64,000 nt of DNA. It comes from Bacillus weihaiensis (lineage in GTDB: Bacteria; Bacillota; Bacilli; Bacillales; Bacillaceae). The stretch lies in assembly GCF_001889165.1 (NCBI RefSeq), contig NZ_CP016020.1, positions 2,826,501-2,890,500 of the forward strand, in the 5' to 3' direction. The position numbers and the translations under genes were made by a program. Shown here in pieces: positions 17,730-26,819 of the stretch (position 1 is its first letter; each line of letters opens with the position of its first letter). A model generated the notes under the pieces. It searched no databases. It was not told where the DNA came from and was given only the letters and a program-made list of their open reading frames with translations.

Positions 17730-18500
17730 TTAAGATTGTGCTTCCTCTTCCTTTTTCTCTTTTGATAGGAACCATCCGCCTGCAGCAATCAGCAATAAGA
17801 CAACGTAGAAGGTGATTTTCCACTCTGGTGATTTAGCAAAATCTGTTGGTAATATTGCGAGCTCCGGATGAGATAATGTGTAAACTGTTAACTTAACACC
17901 AACCCAGCCTACAATTAAGAATGCAGCAATCTCAAGCCCAGGTCTTGTATGAAGTAATTTCACAAAGAAGTTTGCTGCAAAACGCATGATGATTAATCCA
18001 ATAAGACCCCCTGCAAAAATAACAAGGAACTTTCCTCCATCAAGTCCTCCAATATTAGGAAGTGGAGTATTTGGAAGTGTTACAGCTAATGCAACAGCTG
18101 CTAAAATAGAATCAACTGCAAAAGCTATGTCTGCTAATTCTACTTTAAAAACTGTACCCCAAAAACCAGATTTTTTCTTTTCCGCATCCTGTTCTTTGTT
18201 TTTATCTTTTTTCATGACAAGCTTTCTTACAATGTGATTTGTAGCGATAAACAATAGGTAAAGAGCTCCAATCGCCTGAACTTGCCACACATTTACTAAG
18301 AATGATATCGCGAAAAGAGATCCAAATCGAAAGACAAACGCTCCCGCTAGTCCGTAAAATAAAGCTCTTTTTCTTTCTTCCTCTGGTAAATGCTTCACCA
18401 TAATTGCTAAAACCAACGCATTATCAGCTGCTAATAAGCCTTCTATCGCAATTAATAATAATAATACCCAACCATATTCTACTAATAATGCAAACTCCAT
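17730..18500 (-). CDS. ykoY: TerC family manganese exporter (YkoY/MeeY-like)
   Basis: Integral membrane protein of about 256 residues with seven or more helices. It carries the TerC signatures LLLIAIEGLLAADNALVLA near residue 15 and VELADIAFAVDSILAAVAL near 120, whose acidic residues are thought to coordinate metal. A charged cytoplasmic loop (KKDKNKEQDAEKKK) lies between. In B. subtilis, TerC proteins export Mn2+ and help metallate secreted enzymes. Control by a manganese-type riboswitch just upstream supports that role here. The ATG at 18500 lies eight bases after GGAGG and is preferred over a start at 18521. Confidence 0.88.
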   Translation of the reverse strand: MEFALLVEYGWVLLLLIAIEGLLAADNALVLAIMVKHLPEEERKRALFYGLAGAFVFRFGSLFAISFLVNVWQVQAIGALYLLFIATNHIVRKLVMKKDKNKEQDAEKKKSGFWGTVFKVELADIAFAVDSILAAVALAVTLPNTPLPNIGGLDGGKFLVIFAGGLIGLIIMRFAANFFVKLLHTRPGLEIAAFLIVGWVGVKLTVYTLSHPELAILPTDFAKSPEWKITFYVVLLLIAAGGWFLSKEKKEEEAQS

Positions 18501-18629
18501 TCTTACAACCTCCTCTACCAAATCTTATTTTTTATCATTAGCATCTCCATTACAAAATACACTGCTTACACTACTACTTTTCATCACCACCATCTTAATA
18601 TAGGAAGATTTCTTCTGCGTTCCTGTACA

Positions 18630-18664
18630 CAAAAAAGACCTTTACCACAATTGGTAAAGGTCTT
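18630..18664 (-). terminator. riboswitch-controlled terminator of ykoY
   Basis: Arms AAGACCTTTACC and GGTAAAGGTCTT with six-base loop and T-run. The 5' arm contains the CCTTTA that also forms the 3' strand of the riboswitch P1 stem, so the two structures exclude each other. Ligand binding should therefore allow read-through. Confidence 0.88.
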
Positions 18665-18747
18665 GCTAACAACATGGTTGCCAACAAAGCCGAGAGGTAT
18701 TCTCCTCTGAAATGACGACCTTGCTGTAAAAGCTACTCCCCTTTAGG
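18657..18747 (-). promoter_or_regulatory. yybP-ykoY manganese riboswitch
   Basis: The minus strand begins TAAAGGGGAGTAGC, the hallmark 5' core of the yybP-ykoY class, and ends in GCAAGACCTTTA, the P1 partner. Two hairpin arms lie between, including GAGAGG/CCTCTC-like pairing. This class senses Mn2+ and turns on efflux genes such as ykoY. The call rests on the conserved core, the gene controlled and the terminator overlap. Confidence 0.85.
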
Positions 18748-18775
18748 AGACTAAAAATATTCATTTTATATGTAA

Positions 18776-18804
18776 ATCATAAAGTGATGTGGAAATATTG
18801 TCAA
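18776..18804 (-). promoter_or_regulatory. sigma-A promoter of ykoY
   Basis: TTGACA and TATGAT separated by 17 bases, about 30 bases upstream of the riboswitch. Near-consensus. Confidence 0.85.
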
Positions 18805-19022
18805 TAATATTATGTTTTTATTTACACCTGATCATTCATATAAAATCAATCCAAATTATCACTTGTTAATTTATGTTAAAATAAATCTAGATTTTGCGTA
18901 AAGAATGTCCTCTTCTTAACAGAAAAGGTTAAGTACTAAAAAAGGTTTATATATCTTTAAGGTTAATTCAACTTAATTAACTATTTGTTCTGAAAATATA
19001 GAAATTATGAGCAAATTCCCTC

Positions 19023-20264
19023 CTAAGCCACCTTCTCTTCTACGTCCTCACCATCTAGAAATGAAAAATATGGTAGTACTAGTCCTATCACCGCAGAACT
19101 AAAAATAATAAAGCCAATTAGAAAAAATAAGGGACGAATTTCTACTACTTCACTTAGCGTACTAGCAAACAATATCCCTAAGGGCATCACTCCTCTTAGG
19201 ATAAGCAATCTAACACTCATGATGCTACCTAGCATTTGATTCGGAACGACTTTTTGAAAGATGGCGATATTGTGAGCACCAAAAACAGCAAGAGCTACTC
19301 CTGCGATTATTTCCGTAAAAATTGCAACTGTTAAACTAGTTGTAATCGAAAGAGACACGTACGTTAGTCCACCAACAGCAAGTGCACTTAATAGGAGAAT
19401 TCTTTTGCTTTTGTATGTAATGAAACCAACAATTGAAGAACCGATTACATACCCAAGCGGAAAACTAGCAACAAAATAACCGTACTCCTTAAAACTAGCC
19501 CCTAAATCTCCTGTAATAAATGGGAGATTTAATACCATCGTTGCCCCTACTCCAAATTGAACAAAAGCAAGAAAAATACCCAACCATAGTAGATTTTTTT
19601 GTTTATAAAATGTGCTTATACCCAACTTAAATTGTGAAAGCCAAGTCCTTCTAACCAGCACATCCTCCTTCTTTTCCTTAACAAACAGAAGCAAGCTCCC
19701 ACTAAAAACATACAAACTAACAACAATCAGCAGCATCAGTGTTTCTCCTATGTATTCTAGTAGATTTCCAGCTGCAATCGGTGCTAGAAACGTCATTAGG
19801 CGAACAGGACCATCAATCATGGCATTCGCCTTTAAAAGAAGCTCACCATGCAATAAAGTCGGAAGAATAGCATGATTTGCTGGTGTGTAAATAGGAGTAA
19901 TGAGTCCTACTATTACTTGCACAATGTAGAGATGCCATACTTCAAGGCTTTGAAAGGAAAGGGCTAAAACAGGTACACAAAAAATTAATCCCCTTGTCCA
20001 TTGTGAAAAAATCATGAGCCACTTTCGACTCCATTTATCAATGAAAGGACCAATACCCAATTGAAGAAGTAAAGAAGGTAAAAAGTAAAACAACCACATA
20101 CTTCCAAGTGCCAGCGGAGAGCCTGTTTCTTGATAAACTAGAATCGATAGACAAAATGTCCCCAATGTCCCTCCTAGCTCTGAGATGACATTCCCAATCC
20201 AAACAGCAACAAATGACTTACTTTTAAATAAAATGGTATTTTTAACCACTAATTGTCTAGGCAT
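19023..20264 (-). CDS. MFS transporter
   Basis: A 413-residue major facilitator with about 12 membrane helices. The loop between helices 2 and 3 (IGPFIDKWSRKWLMIFSQ) is the GxxxDRxxRR-like MFS motif, and a long central loop with charged residues (FVKEKKEDVLVRR) divides two halves. It resembles drug/proton antiporters of the MFS_3 type; substrate unknown. Its ATG overlaps the last eight bases of the ArsR-type regulator gene, so both form one operon and the regulator probably controls this pump. Confidence 0.88.
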   Translation of the reverse strand: MPRQLVVKNTILFKSKSFVAVWIGNVISELGGTLGTFCLSILVYQETGSPLALGSMWLFYFLPSLLLQLGIGPFIDKWSRKWLMIFSQWTRGLIFCVPVLALSFQSLEVWHLYIVQVIVGLITPIYTPANHAILPTLLHGELLLKANAMIDGPVRLMTFLAPIAAGNLLEYIGETLMLLIVVSLYVFSGSLLLFVKEKKEDVLVRRTWLSQFKLGISTFYKQKNLLWLGIFLAFVQFGVGATMVLNLPFITGDLGASFKEYGYFVASFPLGYVIGSSIVGFITYKSKRILLLSALAVGGLTYVSLSITTSLTVAIFTEIIAGVALAVFGAHNIAIFQKVVPNQMLGSIMSVRLLILRGVMPLGILFASTLSEVVEIRPLFFLIGFIIFSSAVIGLVLPYFSFLDGEDVEEKVA

Positions 20265-21300
20265 CTAAAAATTGCTCTAGTTCATTTTCAACTAACGAAA
20301 GACTCGTTTTATGCAACGAATAGGTTCCACCTACTGAAAAAACTAATTTTGCAGCTTTTAACATTTTCAAATGGTGATGGACAGTAGATTTACCCAATTG
20401 GAGACGATCTGTAAGCTCCTGCAAAGTCATTTCCTTTTGATACAGAAGTTTAATCATCTTAAGCCTAGCCTCATCTCCTAAAGCTTTGTATTTGAGAACA
20501 AGAAATTGATTAGGTGTGAAGGAATCTTTAGGTGATATGCTTTCATTTGAAATAGGATAGTAAAACACTTTAGTGCCTTCGATATCCGCTTCAATTGTCC
20601 ATGGTCTATAAATGAACTGTGGGATTAATAAGACAGTCTTGATTGATGGCTCAGGTAGATAACTTCTTCCCCCTGTTACCATTTCAACAAGTTGTTCAGG
20701 TTGAATTTTTTCGAGTAACTGTTCTTTCATTTGAGCATCTCTTTGCAGATAACGTGTTAACTGGGATTCATCTTTACGGATAACCTCTAAATACCACGAC
20801 TTCATAACGTTTTTTATGTGATTCTTAAAAAGTGATATTTCTACTACACTAATAAATTCGATGTATTCTGGAAAAAATGGATTTTCCCTTGTCTCTTTTT
20901 TTAGTCTCTCCACTGCATCTGAACTTCCTTTTGATGCTGCTTTACGATCTCGTTGGTTCTCATTTCCGGTGAATGGTAAACATATATACTTCAATTCTTC
21001 TTCTGCTAGTTGATCGATATACAAACAAAATTCTTCGAAAGATTCACATTTTCTATAATGTAGAACCTGCAGAAGTGATTTCCATGTATTGTTTTCTTCC
21101 ACATAGGATAACTCTTCTACTAGATTTGACGATAAGGATTCTCTTAACTGCACCCAATCATTAGCAGGTTTATCTAAGGTATCAATCAATTGTTTATTCG
21201 TAATCGCTGCAATTCCTAACGCACTTTCCCATAACAACGAGCTTTCAATTTGAATTGAATAGGTTTCCCTTTTTCGGCTAGTGGAGCTGATAATATTCAA
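20257..21300 (-). CDS. ArsR-type transcriptional regulator with large N-terminal domain
   Basis: A 347-residue regulator. The C-terminal 80 residues are a winged-helix domain of ArsR type: ALGDEARLKMIKLLYQKEM, LQELTDRLQLGKSTVHHHLK with recognition helix, then a wing and SLSLVENELEQFL. The first 260 residues form an uncharacterised, probably ligand-binding or dimerisation domain of the kind seen in Bacillus MFS-linked regulators. No metal-binding cysteine pair is visible. The TTG at 21300 lies six bases after GAGGTG and is preferred over a GTG at 21309. It overlaps the MFS gene and likely regulates it. Confidence 0.82.
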   Translation of the reverse strand: MNIISSTSRKRETYSIQIESSLLWESALGIAAITNKQLIDTLDKPANDWVQLRESLSSNLVEELSYVEENNTWKSLLQVLHYRKCESFEEFCLYIDQLAEEELKYICLPFTGNENQRDRKAASKGSSDAVERLKKETRENPFFPEYIEFISVVEISLFKNHIKNVMKSWYLEVIRKDESQLTRYLQRDAQMKEQLLEKIQPEQLVEMVTGGRSYLPEPSIKTVLLIPQFIYRPWTIEADIEGTKVFYYPISNESISPKDSFTPNQFLVLKYKALGDEARLKMIKLLYQKEMTLQELTDRLQLGKSTVHHHLKMLKAAKLVFSVGGTYSLHKTSLSLVENELEQFLDA

Positions 21301-21877
21301 TTTCCACACCTCATTTTCTATTATTTACCTATATTCTATAATATTCTAATAACATATTCAATATTTATAGAATTTTATTTCAAAAGAAATTGAATAAGCA
21401 TAGGGACGTATCTTATGCTCCCTAACCGAAAGTAAAAAATCACTAAAAACGTCCCGGCACTTCTTAACAATCCATTTATTATTTATTACTTCAATAAATC
21501 TAACCTTTAAATAATTGTAAAATTTGTTTACCATCCGTATCTCCATGTATAGTCGTAAAAGGAATAACATTTGAAATACCTATAATGTAAGATAGAAAAA
21601 TAAAACTATCTAAGTAATTTCTGAAATTCAAAAACTCATATTCAGTAACAAGATCTAGAATGACTGCTGTTATCCATAATACGAACCCCCTTCATTTTAA
21701 GAAACATTTTCTATTTGCATCAAAACTACTTTATCTAAGACAGGGCTCTAACAAGTCTGCAGTACACCTTTTTAGTTTATGACCTATAATACTTATTTCA
21801 ATCACTTTTACCCTCTAAAAATAGTTTTGACTACTTCATCAGTCAAAAGTTGTTCCTGTATATTCACTCTGAAATGA
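21301..21877. other. 577-base AT-rich gap, no supported gene
   Basis: A 70-codon frame at 21358-21570 has unusual composition and no ribosome-binding site and is not accepted as a gene. A GTCCCGGCACTTCTTAA scrap at 21449-21465 resembles other CCGGCACTT scraps in the window. The promoter of the regulator gene presumably lies near 21320-21360 but is not clear. Confidence 0.5.
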
Positions 21878-22476
21878 TTAATTCTTAATCATTAGATCGG
21901 CGCTTTCTATTGGCGAAACTGTCTCCATATAATATTCTTCTGCTTTCCAGTATCTAGTTTCAAACTTCACAAGATTGTTTTGCGTTTCAACACGTTCCCG
22001 TTTAAACCTCTCTTTTCGTCCACAATCTACAAAAATCATATAATCGAAGTAATTTCTCCACTCTTTTCTTTGTAAAAACACTCCTTCAATTAGTATCAGA
22101 CATGTATCAGGTAGTTTAATCGTGTTCAATGAATGTGTATCGTATCATCTTCATTGTTATAAGTTAATAATTGTAGTTCATGAGAAGACTTAAGTCTTCT
22201 GAATAAATGTTCTTTTAGCCATTCTACATCCCATTGCAAATGGTAATACTCAAACCACTCTTCATTACCAGTATTATAACGTCTTTTTCTCTCTACAATG
22301 TAATCGTCAATATGTAAAACACAAATCTCTTTATCTTCAATGAGCTGTTCTATATTTCTTACGATTGTTGTTTTCCCTGAACGACTTAATCCATCTATTC
22401 CAAGTACTACCTTATGACCTTGTTTAACTTCAGGAATTTTTTCCAACAAATTTAATAATGTACTTTCCAAAATCAT
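21878..22476 (-). pseudogene. uridine-kinase-like P-loop kinase, split by a frameshift
   Basis: The upstream part (22126-22476) carries the Walker A motif GIDGLSRSGKTT near residue 27 and a substrate-site segment LHIDDYIVERKRRYNTG. The downstream part (21878-22129) continues as LPDTCLILIEGVFLQRKEW and RVETQNNLVKFETRYWKAEE, the lid and C-terminal segments of the same kinase family. The two parts lie in different frames and meet at 22126-22129, where one base too many or too few ends the first half with TIHIH. An intact enzyme would be about 200 residues and phosphorylate a nucleoside-like substrate. It is probably inactive here. Confidence 0.72.
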
Positions 22477-22635
22477 TCCACCTCATATTACTATTCAAGC
22501 TACAGCATCCTATAGACATATCAAAGAAACTAATTCCTTATAATCAGTTCTGAAATCCTATGATATGAATGAGCCTATCGTTATACCTTTTTACTATTTC
22601 AACATCTACAACTCCCATTAAAATGATCCATAATT

Positions 22636-23862
22636 TTACAATACCTTTTTTGGGACATCCTGTCTACTATTTTCCACGCTTGAAAATTGAACGCAAAAAA
22701 TGAACAAAAGAGTAGCAATGAATAGCATGAGTATAGCTCCTCCTCCCACTACACTTCTTATTGAAAACAGTTCAGCTGCAAACCCAAATGCAGCTGTTGC
22801 AATGATAATTAATAGAGCTTCTAATAAACCATAAGCACTCCCAATTCTCCCCATTATCTCTACCGGTATATGATTTTGATAAAACGTGTAAAATCCAGTA
22901 TTTGCGTATGATAACGAAAAAGATAAGATAAAAAATCCAATTGCTGCTACAAGAAATGAAGATGAAAGCGAGAAAACAAGGTATCCTATTGCCGTAATGA
23001 AAGATCCCATACTCATCATAAAATAGATGGATAGCTTTTCAACAAGTACCGCGTTCAGTAAAGAGCCTATAAAAATACCAACTCCCGCAATACTAACCAA
23101 AACCCCATATTGAGCTTCACTTAAGGATAAAACAAGTGTAGCAAAGGCTACTTCAAGCGAATCCGTTGCCGTCATTAAGACAACCATTGCGCTAAATAAG
23201 AATTAAATCATCATTACTTTAATATGAGTACGACTAAACTCAATGACAGTCTTCCAGTCACGTCTCAGCAAAGAAAAAGACATTCTTTTATTCATCATCT
23301 CTCTTCCATTTGTTACTGCATCTGGAAGCATGCAAAGCAATCCAACAGCTCCTACTAGGAAAATAGCATTTATGAAAATAGCAATATTTATGGAGCCAAT
23401 AGTAATCAATAATCCTGCAATAGCTGGACCAGTTAAAAACGCACCAGAATCTAAAAGACTACGAATCGAGTTAAATTTCTTTCTCTTTTTTTCAGGGATT
23501 AATTCAGCTATGTACACCATTGAAGCTGGATGAAACATAGAACTACCTATTGTAATGAAGAAAACAAGGAAAAAGAGTAACGTCAATGATGATGTAAAAG
23601 GTAAGAATAAAATGAAGAAAGCCTGGAATATATTGAGAAAAATCAACAGCTTCCTTTTATTTAATCGATCAATAAAACTACCGGCCCAACTATTTGTAAA
23701 AAGAGTAGATAAGGCCCGTACAATATATAAAAATGAAACCGCTAAAGCTGATTCTGTTAGTTTTAATACACTAAGATTTAGCGCAATAAAATATATCCAG
23801 TTTCCTACACTTGAAATTCCGATACAACTTAATAAAATACAGGCATGTCTCCAACCTCCCAC
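22636..23862 (-). pseudogene. MFS transporter with an in-frame stop, T-box controlled
   Basis: Two open stretches, 23203-23862 and 22636-23187, are in the same frame and together form one 12-helix major facilitator. The junction reads VMMI, stop, FLFSAMVVLMTATDS, so a single TAA at 23203-23205 interrupts helix 7. The first half has the MFS loop WAGSFIDRLNKRKLL, and the second has an amphipathic SYANTGFYTFYQNHIPVE segment. The GTG at 23862 lies seven bases after GGAGG. A T-box leader precedes it, so the intact pump or importer would have responded to uncharged tRNA. It may be a recent pseudogene, a rare read-through case or a base error. Confidence 0.8.
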
Positions 23863-23912
23863 AATCCTACCTCCTAAACTAAAATTCATTAATTGCAATT
23901 AATTTAGAAAAT

Positions 23913-23952
23913 AAAAAAACCTCACCCCCAAGACTTATGTCTTAGGGACGAG
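23913..23952 (-). terminator. T-box terminator
   Basis: Arms around CTCGTCCCTAAGAC and GTCTTGGGGGTGAG followed by seven T. Its 5' arm overlaps the antiterminator element that carries the T-box sequence. Confidence 0.85.
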
Positions 23953-24166
23953 ATTTTCTCGTGGTGCCACCCTAGTTTATTTATTTGTTACCAAATAAAC
24001 CTTATTAGGTACTGGTCATATTCATCCAGACCTATGCTCTATATCCGGAGCTCCGTTTTATCTATGCTCAGAGTCTTGACTGTTTATGAAAACCTCTCAC
24101 CCCTTCTCAGCCATCAGGGCTCTCTGTAAAGAAACATTTTCATTCCCTTTTCTCTTCATCGCTTTA
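23917..24166 (-). promoter_or_regulatory. T-box riboswitch leader before the MFS gene
   Basis: The minus strand contains the T-box core AGGGTGGCACCACG at 23955-23968, followed by the terminator. Upstream is a stem I with a kink-turn (GC-GATGA-AGAG against CTCT-GA-GC) and an apical region GAGAGCC..GGCTGAGA. Stem III is GTTTATTT/AAATAAAC. The variable base in the T-box is C, which should pair with a tRNA whose base 73 is G. The specifier loop (within TAAACAGTCAAGA) offers AAC, CAG and other triplets, so the cognate amino acid is not fixed; Asn or Gln fit best with G73. Confidence 0.9.
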
Positions 24167-24178
24167 TGAATTTAGTAA

Positions 24179-24207
24179 ACTTTATCACAATATCCTAAAT
24201 ATGTAAA
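24179..24207 (-). promoter_or_regulatory. candidate promoter of the T-box transcript
   Basis: TTTACA and TAAAGT with 17-base spacing, ending about 13 bases before stem I. Moderate match; it begins just past the stop of the upstream acetyltransferase gene. Confidence 0.5.
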
Positions 24208-24214
24208 TGTCCTT

Positions 24215-24682
24215 TTAACATTTCCCTTCCATCCTTATCACCTTACCATCTAGCTCTTCTCCCACTTTCACCAATCCCATTTTTTCATAAAAAAATAGTG
24301 CACGTACATTAGTAGGTGATACTCGCAGATGATAATTAGACACCTGATTTTCTTTGAAAAATTGGAGTGAATAATCATGTAACCTCTTCCCAAACCCTCT
24401 CCCTCGGTACTCTTTCACGAGATAATACAAATGGACATAACCAATTTTACGATTTTCATAGGACCGAATACTTACTTCAATTTGACCTAATATATGGTTT
24501 TTTTCATTCACAAGAAAAACAAATCCATTAGGGAACTTCTCCACTTGTTCCTCTAGCCAGAAAATATAGTCATCTTCCTCACCAAAACCCTTATCATGTC
24601 CAAAGCTGATGAGAAAAGAGTCTCTACGATTGGCTATTAGCTGGTCTCGATCGAATCTTGGATTCATTGACCGGAAGTTCAT
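24215..24682 (-). CDS. GNAT family N-acetyltransferase
   Basis: A 155-residue acetyltransferase. Motif A appears as YLVKEYRGRGFGKRLHDYSL at about residues 90-110 with the Q/RxxGxG/A loop, and motif B as NVRALFFYEKMGLVKVGEE. The ATG overlaps the stop of the upstream methyltransferase by four bases, so the two are translated as a coupled pair. Substrate unknown. Confidence 0.88.
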   Translation of the reverse strand: MNFRSMNPRFDRDQLIANRRDSFLISFGHDKGFGEEDDYIFWLEEQVEKFPNGFVFLVNEKNHILGQIEVSIRSYENRKIGYVHLYYLVKEYRGRGFGKRLHDYSLQFFKENQVSNYHLRVSPTNVRALFFYEKMGLVKVGEELDGKVIRMEGKC

Positions 24683-25431
24683 ATCGCTATGGCCTTTATA
24701 TAGAATCGATGCTGTCTCACGTCAAAATACCCTTCTTTTTCAATCAAATTATATAGTTTTAACAAATTTTCACGAAAATCCTCTACATTAAACTTCTCCA
24801 CTTGCCATGGTATTGCGTTTAAGTAATAAATCAAGCTGCCAAGATCATAAAAGCGTTGATATGGGTATTCTTCCTTTGATGAAAGAATCCTAAATCCACT
24901 TTCTTTTAATTCAGCCAGAGCAGTCTGCAAGTTCCATTTCTCATACTCCGAATTAATTGGTGCTCCTAATGCATTGTTTATTTCTATGCAATCTTGTCCG
25001 CCTACCTGTTGTATTAAAAATATTCCATCACGCTTCATCACTCTTCTTATTCCCTTAGGAGAGTAGGATTCATGTTTGTTCAAGATAAGATCGAAAAACT
25101 GATTTTCAAACGGAAGTTCTTCATCACTTTCTATAGGAAATACATTCACGCCTAGTGGTTCTAGCCTATTTATGGCAAGAGATACGTTAGGTTCATACCC
25201 CTCCGTAGCATATGTTTGTATAGGCAACGGTCGAAGCTTTGATAAAAATTCTCCTCCTCCAGTGCCCATATCAAGCATGACTTTTACAAAAGGTAATAAG
25301 GAATACGCCATACTTCCATAGGACCATGACAATGGCTCACTTGTCATACGATCTGTTTCAGTTATGAAAGAAAAATCCCAACCTAAAAATTGATTTGTTT
25401 CGTTAAGGAAATCTTCGAACGTCTTTTTCAT
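24679..25431 (-). CDS. SAM-dependent methyltransferase
   Basis: A 250-residue class I methyltransferase. Motif I is VMLDMGTGGGEFLSKL near residue 52, followed by an acidic strand with YATEGYEPNVSLA and the segment FFDLILNKHESYSP. Its first 45 residues, with a conserved-looking WDFSFITETDRM, resemble small-molecule or antibiotic-linked Bacillus methyltransferases, but the substrate is unknown. It overlaps the acetyltransferase gene by ATGA and follows a lipoprotein gene by 11 bases, giving a three-gene run. Confidence 0.82.
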   Translation of the reverse strand: MKKTFEDFLNETNQFLGWDFSFITETDRMTSEPLSWSYGSMAYSLLPFVKVMLDMGTGGGEFLSKLRPLPIQTYATEGYEPNVSLAINRLEPLGVNVFPIESDEELPFENQFFDLILNKHESYSPKGIRRVMKRDGIFLIQQVGGQDCIEINNALGAPINSEYEKWNLQTALAELKESGFRILSSKEEYPYQRFYDLGSLIYYLNAIPWQVEKFNVEDFRENLLKLYNLIEKEGYFDVRQHRFYIKAIAI

Positions 25432-25442
25432 TTTCCTTACCT

Positions 25443-25889
25443 CTATTCCACATCAACAATGATTGAATCAAACAAGCTATCACCTAAGTAAACATCCAAT
25501 CTCCATAATCCTGTTGCAGGTAACTTCATGGTCGTAGGGAGCGATGCATTTGCACCATTTATTTCGCTAACACCAAGCTCACCCCTATTTTCAACAACAA
25601 CAATTTCTTCACCAGTTTCATTCTTTACTCCTATCACTTTCAATTTCTTACCCATAAACTCTGACTCCTCACCCCAAAAGTGAAACAAATATTTATTAGG
25701 TTTGTTTGCTTCAAAGTTCATCCCTATTATTCCCACTTTATCTTCTTTTCCCACCATCTTTGTACCTGTAGAAGTTTCAAATTCTGGTGAGACCACCCAA
25801 TTAGTATTGCTTGTATTGGCCGACACACAACCAGCCAGTAGCACTAAAAAGAGAAACATTATACCTTTTCTCAAACTTACTTTCACCAT
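25443..25889 (-). CDS. DUF4871-like lipoprotein
   Basis: A 148-residue lipoprotein with signal LVLLAGC near residue 21, then WVVSPEFETSTGTKMVGKED and a beta-rich domain ending GLWRLDVYLGDSLFDSIIV. This matches Bacillus DUF4871 proteins in layout; function unknown. ATG at 25889 or the adjacent GTG three bases on could start it, both behind GGGGGAG. It leads the methyltransferase/acetyltransferase run. The IS1595-type remnant begins about 85 bases upstream. Confidence 0.75.
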   Translation of the reverse strand: MVKVSLRKGIMFLFLVLLAGCVSANTSNTNWVVSPEFETSTGTKMVGKEDKVGIIGMNFEANKPNKYLFHFWGEESEFMGKKLKVIGVKNETGEEIVVVENRGELGVSEINGANASLPTTMKLPATGLWRLDVYLGDSLFDSIIVDVE

Positions 25890-25974
25890 TTTCTCCCCCT
25901 ATCGTTTTTATAATAGACGAATACAAATGGCGAAGGTTTCATCTTTTTCCATACAAACTGGTTAAATTTAGGAA

Positions 25975-26400
25975 CTGAGCTTTTGGTTCCTTTGTGAAGC
26001 CAAAGAAAAAAAGCATCAGAAACGTCCGGGTGCTTCTTGATAATATGTTTGGTGCTAAGCTGACACCCGACCATGTACTTGTAACAGATGCTTGGAGAGC
26101 ATATAAGACGTATGCAAAAGAAAAAGGCTTAGAACATTATCGAATTAAATCTAATGATGGTAAACACGTTATAAAGGGCTTATATCTCATTAAAATGTTA
26201 ACGGAATGCATTCACGAATGAAGCAATGGATAAACCGTTTTAAAGGTGTGGCTTCAAAGTTCCTAGACAATTATCTTGCTTGGTTTTTATTTGTAGATAG
26301 CCGTAGTAATGAAAGCACTAAACACAATATTAAAAAATTTTTATTATCATCATTCGTATTTGAAATGACGGACACTTATGATAGTTAACGTCTAGCGAAA
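25975..26400 (+). mobile_element. IS1595-type transposase remnant
   Basis: The plus strand reads LTPDHVLVTDAWRAYKTYAK, then HYRIKSNDGKHVIKGLY, and after a frameshift near 26205 HSRMKQWINRFKGVASKFLD and NYLAWFLFVD. These are the last catalytic block and C-terminus of IS1595/ISXO2-like DDE transposases. The N-terminal half is absent and the frame is broken at 26195-26210. No clear terminal inverted repeats remain. It marks a past insertion at the edge of the toxin region. Confidence 0.8.
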
Positions 26401-26480
26401 TTCATTGTTTAAAATAACTTGATACTTTAGAAAGAAAATGGAGTTTTATGGTAAAATACTTGTAAGGAGGGGTTATCTTA

Positions 26481-26819
26481 ATGAATAAGATAGATATTGT
26501 TTTGATGATATATGTAATTTTTATGATTGTGGCTACTATTATAAGCGTTAAGTATGATTCAAATATGATTAAGAAAACAGGATCATTTCTTCCGCAAACC
26601 CTTGTTGCAGGGACTATTAACTTAGCATTAGGTGTATTTGGAATAATAGGATGGTTTTTCTTTTCTTGGGGAGTTAATGAATTTCTCTTCTTTGGAGGAT
26701 TAGTTTTGGGCTTGGGATTATTGGTTGTTGGAGAAGTTGTTTTACTTTCAATCTTGTTTTCAAAGCGTAAAAAATGGATACAAATATACAATGAAAGTTT
26801 AAATGGGAGCAGTAGTTAA
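26481..26819 (+). CDS. small membrane protein, unknown
   Basis: A 112-residue protein with three hydrophobic helices (about 5-22, 38-62, 66-95) and a basic C-terminus (FSKRKKWIQIYNESLNG). A strong AAGGAGGGG ribosome-binding site precedes the ATG, so it is likely expressed. No family recognised. It lies between the IS remnant and the headless SUKH gene and has no partner on its strand. Confidence 0.65.
   Translation: MNKIDIVLMIYVIFMIVATIISVKYDSNMIKKTGSFLPQTLVAGTINLALGVFGIIGWFFFSWGVNEFLFFGGLVLGLGLLVVGEVVLLSILFSKRKKWIQIYNESLNGSSS

Noticed and set aside
21358-21570. 70-codon minus-strand frame in the gap before the kinase
   Set aside because: No ribosome-binding site, no family resemblance, and it includes a repeat scrap.
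22126-22129. Programmed ribosomal frameshift in the kinase gene
   Set aside because: No slippery heptamer or downstream structure is seen at the junction and kinases of this family are not known to use one; simple mutation is more likely.
25883-26074. Minus-strand 63-codon frame between the DUF4871 gene and the IS remnant
   Set aside because: It is the complement of the transposase remnant and the lipoprotein leader; no independent evidence.
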